47,602 nt of DNA. It comes from an uncultured Eubacteriales bacterium. GTDB taxonomy: Bacteria; Bacillota; Clostridia; Christensenellales; Borkfalkiaceae. The stretch lies in the NCBI GenBank assembly GCA_900548285.1, contig URKE01000011.1, positions 1 through 47,602 of the forward strand, written 5' to 3'. Under the pieces are notes generated by a model, which saw only the letters and a program-made list of their open reading frames with translations, searched no databases and had not been told where the DNA came from. The position numbers and the translations under genes are program-made. Of this stretch, positions 41,943 through 47,602 are shown one piece after another (the stretch's first letter is position 1; the number at the start of each line of letters is the position of its first letter).

Positions 41943-42401
41943 TTATTTTTTCGCCGCGTCGGTCTGTTCGTAAGAAACGCCGCGGTTAGCCTTCATGATC
42001 GCCGAGCAGAAATCGTCGAATTTATCGGGCGAAATGACAACGTTCAAAGTGCTTTCGTCCTTAAAAACCATAACGAGGGTGTTTTGCCTTACGTTTTTAA
42101 CGAGCGAATCCACTTCCGCGATTTTATATTTGTCGCTTAAAAACCCGAACGCCACCTTCATATCCTTTTCGCCCACGAAGTAATAGGACGACAAGATTGC
42201 CGAAGTTACGAACGCCGCGAAAACTATCGGCAGGATAAGGCAGAGCGCGATTCTTATATAATCGTAAACCGAAAGGCTTATCGGGTTGCCGACGGAAATT
42301 ATCAGTCGATAAAGATTCCACACGAAGCACACCGCCGAAAGCAGATAAATCGCGCCGAACAACCAGTACAGATAGGTTTTGTATTTATATTTGAATTTCA
42401 T
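41943..42401 (-). CDS. Membrane protein with two helices and a small C-terminal domain, function unknown
   Basis: A 152-residue protein. Two or three hydrophobic segments lie within residues 10-80, followed by YYFVGEKDMKVAFGFLSDKYKIAEVDSL and a mixed alpha/beta region. The arrangement recalls bacterial PH-like (YdbT/YvbH-type) membrane proteins, but similarity is weak by eye. The ATG at 42401 is favoured because AGAGGTG lies six bases upstream; that GTG itself could be an alternative start three codons earlier. It is convergent with the RluD-type gene. Confidence 0.7.
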   Translation of the reverse strand: MKFKYKYKTYLYWLFGAIYLLSAVCFVWNLYRLIISVGNPISLSVYDYIRIALCLILPIVFAAFVTSAILSSYYFVGEKDMKVAFGFLSDKYKIAEVDSLVKNVRQNTLVMVFKDESTLNVVISPDKFDDFCSAIMKANRGVSYEQTDAAKK

Positions 42402-42559
42402 TCCGTTCACCTCTTAAAAGCCGTGATTTTTAAAAGCCGCGATGCCGTTTGCAACGTCGGGATATCGCTTATTATCGTTTATATTATACTTTATATTTTA
42501 TCAAAGGTCAAGGTTTTATTCTTGTCTGACATCGGAGTTACAATTGAACGTAAAATAAT

Positions 42560-42588
42560 TTGCTAAAAAAGGCATAATGTGATAAAAT
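42560..42588 (+). promoter_or_regulatory. Promoter of the ABC-F gene, probably leaderless
   Basis: TTGCTA, a 17-bp spacer and TAAAAT, with six nucleotides between the -10 and the ATG. The -35 matches 4 of 6. Just upstream, 42514-42532 resembles the left end of the 281-bp element (TTTTATTCTTGTCTG), a weak partial match. Confidence 0.65.
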
Positions 42589-42594
42589 ACGGCT

Positions 42595-44139
42595 ATGAGT
42601 ATTTTAGAAATCAAGGGGCTTACCCACAGATACGACGATCGGGACTTGTTCGTCAAATCCGATCTTACCGTAAACAACGGCGAACATATAGGCGTTGTAG
42701 GGCTTAACGGCGCGGGCAAGTCCACTTTCATTAACATTATCGCGGGCAAACTCGTGCAGGACGAGGGTGAAATCAAGCGTATGCCGCGCATGCGCATAGG
42801 CTATCTCGATCAGCACGCCACGCTCGATAAGTCGCTCACGGTTATGGAATATCTCCGCGGCGCGTTTTCTTATCTCGACGAAAAGAACGCCGAACTCGAA
42901 AAAGTTTACGCCGATATGTGCAATGCCGATGGCGACGAACTGGACGAAATGGTCAACCGTTCCGCCGTTTTGCAGGAAGAACTCGACGACGCGGGCTATT
43001 ACGATCTCGAAGCGCAGATCAAGAAAATCGCCAACGGACTGGGTGTGAACAAGTTCGGTTACGATACGATAATAGGCAATCTTTCGGGCGGGGAGCGAGC
43101 CAAGTTAATGCTTTCCAAACTTCTTCTCGAAGGGCAGGATCTCACGCTTTTAGACGAACCGATGAACTTTCTGGACGTGGAGCATATCGAATGGCTGACG
43201 AAATTCCTTAACGCCTACAAAAAGACCTTCCTCGTGATCTCGCACGACACCGTGTTTTTAAATAACGTGGCGAAGATGATCGTCAGCATCGAGAACGGAA
43301 GAATCACGAAATTCACCGGCAATTACGACCAGTTTCTGGTCAAACGCGAAATTCTCAACAAGCAATACGAGGACGAATATAACCGCCAGCAAGCGGAAAT
43401 CAAAAAGTTGCAGGATTATATCGATCGCAACAGCGCGCGGGCGTCCACGGCGGGCATGGCTAACTCCCGCAAAAAGATGCTCGACAGGATCGAACGCATG
43501 GCGAAACCCGTCACCGAGCGCGATTGCAGTTTTAAATTTCCTTATATCGATCTCAACACCAAGGATATGCTGATCGTGAAGTCGCTTAAAGTGGGCTACG
43601 ATTTTCAACTTATCCCCGACGTGAGTTTTCATCTCGGCTCGACCTCTAAAATCTGGATTCGCGGCACGAACGGCGTGGGCAAGACTACGCTTTTAAAAAC
43701 GCTTATGCGGAAAATCCCGAGTCTCGGCGGATCGTTCAATTTCCACCCCGCGGCGAAAATCGGTTATATAGAGCAGGAACTCGGCTTCGAGAACGGCAAT
43801 CTTTCCGCTTATAACGTTTATCTCAACGCTTTTCCGCGCTGCTCGCAAAAGGAAGTCCGCTCGGCTCTCGCAACGGTGGGGCTTGCGGGCGAACTCGCGG
43901 TGAAACCCGTTTCCACCCTTTCCGGCGGCGAGATGATGCGGCTTAAACTTGCCGTTTTGTGTAATTCGCCGTCCAACATTCTCATTCTGGACGAACCGAC
44001 CAACCATCTCGACGTAAAGGCGAAAAAGGCGTTAAGGGAAGCCCTTATGAATTACGAGGGCGCGCTTATTCTCGTCACGCACGAACCCGATTTTGCCGAA
44101 GGGCTTTGCGATATAATATTCGACGCAAAAGCAAAATAA
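42595..44139 (+). CDS. ABC-F family ATPase
   Basis: A 514-residue soluble protein with two ATP-binding cassettes and no membrane domain, acting on ribosomes. Cassette 1: Walker A GLNGAGKST (near 37-45), signature LSGGERAKLML, and Walker B LTLLDEPMNFLD, where the usual DEPTNHLD is changed. The linker helices (about 245-305, YNRQQAEIKKLQDYIDRNSAR) are the P-site tRNA interaction motif region. Cassette 2: Walker A GTNGVGKTT, signature LSGGEMMRLKLAV, Walker B ILILDEPTNHLD. No ribosome site precedes the ATG, so a leaderless transcript is likely. It could be a translation factor or an antibiotic-protection protein; the interdomain linker would decide. Confidence 0.92.
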   Translation: MSILEIKGLTHRYDDRDLFVKSDLTVNNGEHIGVVGLNGAGKSTFINIIAGKLVQDEGEIKRMPRMRIGYLDQHATLDKSLTVMEYLRGAFSYLDEKNAELEKVYADMCNADGDELDEMVNRSAVLQEELDDAGYYDLEAQIKKIANGLGVNKFGYDTIIGNLSGGERAKLMLSKLLLEGQDLTLLDEPMNFLDVEHIEWLTKFLNAYKKTFLVISHDTVFLNNVAKMIVSIENGRITKFTGNYDQFLVKREILNKQYEDEYNRQQAEIKKLQDYIDRNSARASTAGMANSRKKMLDRIERMAKPVTERDCSFKFPYIDLNTKDMLIVKSLKVGYDFQLIPDVSFHLGSTSKIWIRGTNGVGKTTLLKTLMRKIPSLGGSFNFHPAAKIGYIEQELGFENGNLSAYNVYLNAFPRCSQKEVRSALATVGLAGELAVKPVSTLSGGEMMRLKLAVLCNSPSNILILDEPTNHLDVKAKKALREALMNYEGALILVTHEPDFAEGLCDIIFDAKAK

Positions 44140-44162
44140 TCGGACGGCAAATAAGTCCGCGG

Positions 44163-44218
44163 CAAGGCGGCCGGCAAGTTCGCTGCAAGGCGGCCGGCAA
44201 GTTCGCTGCAAGGCGGCT
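44163..44218 (+). repeat. 23-bp tandem repeat, 2.4 copies
   Basis: Two identical units, CAAGGCGGCCGGCAAGTTCG plus CTG, at 44163-44185 and 44186-44208, and a partial copy. It lies between the ABC-F stop and the permease gene. Confidence 0.95.
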
Positions 44219-44247
44219 ATTTCGGCGGTATAAAAGTAAAAGCCGGG

Positions 44248-44261
44248 CTATAAGCCGATTA
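44248..44261 (+). repeat. Copy of the dispersed motif (13/14)
   Basis: CTATAAGCCGATTA, one mismatch from the 14-bp motif, lies 20 bp upstream of the permease start. Confidence 0.6.
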
Positions 44262-44281
44262 ACGCGGTGTTTTTATAATAA

Positions 44282-45385
44282 ATGACAATGATTTTAAAGT
44301 TTTTGAAGAAAAATGCGGTACTCGTTATCGCGGTCGTTCTGGCTGCGGTAACGGTTTTCTTTATGCCGCCCGATAAAGAATATATAGGCTATTTCGACTT
44401 TTCCGCGCTCGGTTGTCTTTTCGGCACGTTGCTCGTGGTGGAAGCGTTGTCGAATATCCGTTTTTTTGAAATTCTCGCGAGAAAAATCGTAACGAGATTC
44501 AAAAACATGCGCAACGTCGTTTTCGCGCTCGTATTCATAACCTATTTCGGCTCGATGATTATGGCGAACGACATGGCGCTTATTACCTTTTTGCCGCTCG
44601 GCTATTTCGTTCTTTCGAGAACGGAAAAGAAAGAATATATGGCGTTCGTGTTCATAATGCAGAACGTCGCGGCGAATCTCGGCGGCATGCTCACGCCTTT
44701 CGGCAATCCGCAGAACCTTTATTTGTACTCCCGTTATTCGATACCGAACGCGGAGTTTTTAAAAATAATGTTTCCGCCGTTTGCCGTCGCGCTCGTTCTT
44801 ATCGTGGCGTGTTGCATGTTCGTGAAAAAAGAGCCGGCGGAGATAAAAGACGACGTTTTTTACACGCCCGACAAGCCTAAAACGATAATTTATCTCGTAC
44901 TTTTCGCCCTTTCGGTGTGTTCGGTTTTAAGGGTGTTTCCGTTCTATATAGGCATAGGTTTAGCCGCGCTCGGCGTTCTGATTTTTGACAGAAAAGCGTT
45001 CTTAACGGTCAATTATTCGTTGCTTTTAACGTTTTGCGCGTTCTTCGTTTTCAGCGGCAATATGTCGCGGATAGATGCCGTTCATCGACTTATAGGCGGA
45101 CTTTTGGAGAAAAACACATTGCTCGTTTCGGTCGCTTCGTGCCAGATTATATCAAACGTTCCCACCGCAACGCTTCTTTGCAGATTCACCGAAAATTACG
45201 CGCCCCTTCTCGTCGGCGTAAATATCGGCGGCTTAGGGACTCCGATAGCGAGCCTTGCCAGCCTTATCACGCTCGGCAAGTTCCGGTCCACGGGCGAGAA
45301 AACGGGGAAATATCTTCTCGGTTTTTTGCTTATCAACTTTTCGTTCCTTATCGTCCTCGTTTTGTTTGAAATGCTCGTATTGTAA
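44282..45385 (+). CDS. SLC13/ArsB-like (ion transporter superfamily) permease
   Basis: A 367-residue membrane protein with about nine or ten hydrophobic segments. SMIMANDMALITFLPL and AANLGGMLTPFGNPQNLYLY form one half-repeat, and the second half ends with ISNVPTATLL and GVNIGGLGTPIASLASLITL. The ND-A and GNPQN / N-P boxes are typical of the ion transporter superfamily that includes DASS/CitM and ArsB. At 367 residues it is short for ArsB (about 430). The substrate (anion, citrate or metalloid) is unknown. No ribosome site is seen. TATAAT (44274-44279) lies just before, so ATG 44288 (Met3) could be a leaderless start, but no -35 supports it. Confidence 0.8.
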   Translation: MTMILKFLKKNAVLVIAVVLAAVTVFFMPPDKEYIGYFDFSALGCLFGTLLVVEALSNIRFFEILARKIVTRFKNMRNVVFALVFITYFGSMIMANDMALITFLPLGYFVLSRTEKKEYMAFVFIMQNVAANLGGMLTPFGNPQNLYLYSRYSIPNAEFLKIMFPPFAVALVLIVACCMFVKKEPAEIKDDVFYTPDKPKTIIYLVLFALSVCSVLRVFPFYIGIGLAALGVLIFDRKAFLTVNYSLLLTFCAFFVFSGNMSRIDAVHRLIGGLLEKNTLLVSVASCQIISNVPTATLLCRFTENYAPLLVGVNIGGLGTPIASLASLITLGKFRSTGEKTGKYLLGFLLINFSFLIVLVLFEMLVL

Positions 45386-45464
45386 AAGAAAGAACGTTTT
45401 CCGAAAGTGCTTTTTTCGTGAAAAAACTCTCGGAATATTTTCGGAAAATTCAAACGTAAAACGA

Positions 45465-45493
45465 TTGACTTTAAATTTTCTTTAAATTATAAT
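45465..45493 (+). promoter_or_regulatory. Promoter of gap
   Basis: TTGACT, a 17-bp spacer and TATAAT. The leader is about 105 nt. The gap 45386-45605 shows a loose inverted repeat TTTTCCGAAA / TTTCGGAAAA (45397-45448) but no clear terminator for the permease. Confidence 0.9.
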
Positions 45494-45605
45494 GTATTCG
45501 GAAAATTCGGATATTTCTGCCGGCGTTGGCGCAAAGGTCTTATCAAACCGGCAGACGAATAATTTTTCTCAATCAGGTAATATTTATATTCGGAGGACAA
45601 ATATA

Positions 45606-46667
45606 ATGGCAAATGTAAAAGTAGCGATTAACGGTTTCGGAAGAATCGGTCGTCTTGCGTTCAGACAGATGTTCGGCGCGGAAGGCTATGAAGTTGTTGC
45701 GATCAACGACCTTACGAGCCCCAAAATGCTTGCTCACCTTTTGAAATACGATACGGCTCAGGGCAGTTACGTTGCTCAGGGACATACCGTAACTTATAAG
45801 GATTCGGTTCTCGGCGAAGACGGCAAAACCGTTGTTGTTCCCGGCTCCATCACCGTAGACGGAAAGGAAATCACCATCTACGCTTGCCCGAAGGCTGCGG
45901 ATCTTCCGTGGGGTAAACTCGGCGTAGACGTAGTTCTGGAATGTACCGGATTCTACACTTCCAAAGAAAAGTCTATGGCTCACATTCAGGCCGGCGCGAA
46001 GAAAGTCGTTATTTCCGCTCCCGCGGGCAACGACCTTAAGACCATCGTTTTCAACGTTAACAACGAGAAACTTACCAAAGAAGATCAGATCATTTCCGCC
46101 GCTTCCTGCACGACAAACTGTCTTGCTCCCATGGCTAAGGCTCTTAACGACGCTTATCCCATCCAGAGCGGTATCATGACCACCGTTCACGCTTACACGG
46201 GCGACCAGATGATCCTCGACGGACCTCACAGAAAGGGCGACCTCAGAAGGGCGAGAGCAGGCGCTATGAACATCGTTCCCAACTCCACGGGCGCGGCTAA
46301 GGCTATCGGTCTTGTTATCCCCGAACTTAACGGCAAACTCATCGGTTCTGCTCAGAGAGTTCCCACCTGCACCGGTTCGACCACTATTCTGGTAGCGGTT
46401 GTTAAGGGTAAGGATATCACCAAAGATTCCATCAACGCAGCAATGAAAGCCGCTTCCAACGAATCTTTCGGTTACAACACCGACGAAATCGTTTCTTCGG
46501 ACGTTATCGGTATGAGATACGGTTCGCTTTTCGACGCGACTCAGACTATGGTTGCCAAACTCGACGACGATACTTATCAGGTACAGGTAGTCGCTTGGTA
46601 CGATAACGAAAACTCTTACACTTCTCAGATGGTAAGAACTATCAAATATTTCGCTAACGTTAAATAA
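45606..46667 (+). CDS. gap: Glyceraldehyde-3-phosphate dehydrogenase
   Basis: A 353-residue glycolytic enzyme. The NAD-binding start is VKVAINGFGRIGRLAFRQ, the catalytic cysteine is C168 in SAASCTTNCLAP, and the C-terminal WYDNENSYTSQMV is conserved. It is about 15-20 residues longer than usual, mainly in the segment around LGEDGKTVVVPGSITVDGKE. CGGAGGACAAATATA precedes ATG; an earlier in-frame ATG overlaps the -10 and is rejected. Codon use differs visibly from neighbours (more GTT, CTT and GCT), as expected of a highly expressed gene. Confidence 0.97.
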   Translation: MANVKVAINGFGRIGRLAFRQMFGAEGYEVVAINDLTSPKMLAHLLKYDTAQGSYVAQGHTVTYKDSVLGEDGKTVVVPGSITVDGKEITIYACPKAADLPWGKLGVDVVLECTGFYTSKEKSMAHIQAGAKKVVISAPAGNDLKTIVFNVNNEKLTKEDQIISAASCTTNCLAPMAKALNDAYPIQSGIMTTVHAYTGDQMILDGPHRKGDLRRARAGAMNIVPNSTGAAKAIGLVIPELNGKLIGSAQRVPTCTGSTTILVAVVKGKDITKDSINAAMKAASNESFGYNTDEIVSSDVIGMRYGSLFDATQTMVAKLDDDTYQVQVVAWYDNENSYTSQMVRTIKYFANVK

Positions 46668-46687
46668 TTTTATCGAAGTATAAATTT

Positions 46688-46719
46688 AAGCCCGCGGGAA
46701 ATTCCCGCGGGCTTTTTGC
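46688..46719 (+). terminator. Terminator of gap
   Basis: AAGCCCGCGGGAA and TTCCCGCGGGCTT form a 13-bp perfect stem, followed by TTT. Confidence 0.93.
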
Positions 46720-46750
46720 GTTTTTTAAAACGACTTCGGTATTAAGTTGT

Positions 46751-47233
46751 TTACACCTTCTCGGTGCGGTGCTTGATTTCGTAAACCGCCGTTGCAAGCG
46801 CAATGAGTTTTGTTTCGGGGATCCGCCCCTTTGCCGCTTCCTGCAAGGCGGTTTTGATTTCTTCGAGAGTTTCCTTCGATTTTATGGTCTTTAGTTGCTT
46901 TTTGGTGAGTTTTGCTTTCGGGATAGCCGCGTTTATCACTTCGTCTATTATTCCGTCTCCCTCCTCGCCGCTAAAAACCGAGCGGACGAAGTAAGAAACG
47001 CCGCATATGCTCGCGCCCTTTTCAAGGCACATTATAACGTCTTTTTGCAAAAGCGTGACATACAGCGCGTAAAAGGCAACGGACAAAACGAACCTTAAAG
47101 CGAGTTCTGTCCTTTTGTTCATTTTCGGAAACAATTTTTTTGCCGCCGCCACGCACGCGCACACGGCGAAAGCAAGAATGAGAACTTCAATTCCGTATTT
47201 ATCGAAAGTTGCATAAAAACCTACGTTTTCCAT
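46751..47233 (-). CDS. Small membrane protein of unknown function
   Basis: A 160-residue protein with two hydrophobic segments near residues 12-35 and 45-62, then a soluble Lys/Glu-rich helical region (LTKKQLKTIKSKETLEEIKTALQEAAKGR). A size and layout like this can be seen in holin-like or accessory phage proteins, but no phage genes are near, and I make no assignment. AGGGAGGAAAAATT precedes ATG. It follows the 29-codon ORF on the same predicted transcript. Confidence 0.7.
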   Translation of the reverse strand: MENVGFYATFDKYGIEVLILAFAVCACVAAAKKLFPKMNKRTELALRFVLSVAFYALYVTLLQKDVIMCLEKGASICGVSYFVRSVFSGEEGDGIIDEVINAAIPKAKLTKKQLKTIKSKETLEEIKTALQEAAKGRIPETKLIALATAVYEIKHRTEKV

Positions 47234-47336
47234 AATTTTTCCTCCCTTTTTGCAAGGAGAGCCGTCGGTAGTTCGGCGTAAACGGAATACGACGCAAAGA
47301 TACTATCGTATTGCCGAAAACGCCAAAATACGCGGC

Positions 47337-47426
47337 TTATAGCGGGAAAACACCGTCGGGAAGAGGGGGAATGCTTTTCTTCGATATGTCGTTCAACTTT
47401 TCTCTGAAGTAAAATTTTTCCTTCAC
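47337..47426 (-). CDS. Candidate 29-residue small ORF
   Basis: GTG start, reading MKEKFYFREKLNDIS and ending PPLPDGVFPL before TAA. It is supported by a near-perfect ribosome site, AAGGAGG, 11 bases upstream, and by a promoter at 47491-47518 that would transcribe it first. It could be a real small protein or a leader peptide controlling the membrane protein gene 103 bp downstream. A longer 77-codon reading over the same region in another frame has no comparable support. Confidence 0.5.
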   Translation of the reverse strand: MKEKFYFREKLNDISKKSIPPLPDGVFPL

Positions 47427-47490
47427 GGTAACCCGCCTCCTTGCTTAGCCGCAATTTTTCGCGGCTATCTATATCATCAGACGCGCCGTT

Positions 47491-47518
47491 ATTATACTAT
47501 AAAAAAGGAGAAAGTCAA
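47491..47518 (-). promoter_or_regulatory. Promoter for the small ORF and membrane protein
   Basis: On the minus strand TTGACT (47518-47513), a 16-bp spacer and TATAAT (47496-47491). Confidence 0.75.
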
Positions 47519-47546
47519 TAAGGCTGTGCATGAAAAAATTAAAAAA

Positions 47547-47577
47547 GCAAAACGCCTGAACAAACTGAGCGTTTTGC
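47547..47577 (-). terminator. Terminator of a gene beyond the window
   Basis: GCAAAACGC and GCGTTTTGC form a 9-bp stem with a 13-nt loop. On the minus strand it is followed by TTTTTTAATTTTTTC, so it would end a minus-strand transcript entering from the right. Confidence 0.7.
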
Positions 47578-47602
47578 CGATTTTAAAATATCCGAATTGT
47601 TT

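Noticed and set aside
47221..47454. 77-codon open frame on the minus strand at the right end
   Set aside because: Its start is upstream of the AAGGAGG site and it overlaps the next gene start. The 29-codon frame is better placed relative to that site.

Overview
The window reads as chromosome from an endospore-forming lineage of Bacillota, most likely an uncultured Clostridia (Christensenellales-like, inferred only). Support: spoIVA, a CIRCE-controlled small heat-shock gene, AddAB in place of RecBCD, the rpmH-rnpA-yidD-yidC-jag block, TTGACA/TATAAT promoters with 17-bp spacers, and AGGAGG-type ribosome sites. GC looks to be in the mid-40s percent (by eye). I saw no tRNA, rRNA, transposase, phage or CRISPR locus.

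Layout. 0.1-2.2 kb: a GT4 glycosyltransferase and a PlsC-type acyltransferase on the minus strand, probably membrane glycolipid synthesis. 2.8-7.4 kb: a glycyl-radical diol (1,2-propanediol/glycerol) dehydratase, its radical-SAM activase and a PduO-like protein, with no microcompartment genes. 7.7-11.4 kb: two large convergent exported proteins of unknown function. 11.8-13.2 kb: a purine permease. 13.3-15.3 kb: birA, recX, yigZ. 15.4-20.0 kb: jag, yidC, yidD, rnpA, rpmH and dnaN, all minus. 20.0-20.6 kb: an AT-rich noncoding region with at least eight DnaA-box-like sites, the likely replication origin. It is followed by rsmG on the plus strand; dnaA is absent. 21.4-24.9 kb: a YpsA-like protein, a PepV-like peptidase and gltX. 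25.0-26.1 kb: a lipoprotein. 26.3-33.4 kb: addB-addA. 33.5-35.8 kb: spoIVA, a 281-bp nested inverted-repeat element and hsp20. 36.1-41.9 kb: a HAD phosphatase, lgt, a small membrane protein, pncB, lspA and an RluD-type pseudouridine synthase. 41.9-46.7 kb: a membrane protein, an ABC-F ATPase, an SLC13/ArsB-like permease and gap. The end holds a 29-codon ORF and a membrane protein behind their own promoter.

How the parts fit. Lgt and LspA mature lipoproteins, and two large lipoproteins are encoded here. YidC/Jag/YidD serve membrane insertion. AddAB and RecX act in recombination. The diol-dehydratase cassette suggests fermentation of deoxysugar- or glycerol-derived diols.

The most unusual content is non-genic. 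(1) A dispersed 14-bp motif (CTATAAGTCGATTA, about nine copies) occurs mostly between genes, often in or beside terminators, once as an inverted pair forming a 38-bp palindrome. (2) A 281-bp element has 26-bp terminal inverted repeats and two nested inverted repeats; its end sequence recurs alone in two 5' untranslated regions. (3) Three genes appear leaderless, with the -10 box exactly 6 nt before ATG. (4) Short tandem duplications are frequent, including a 33-bp in-frame array inside the AddA helicase. (5) The origin region lacks dnaA.
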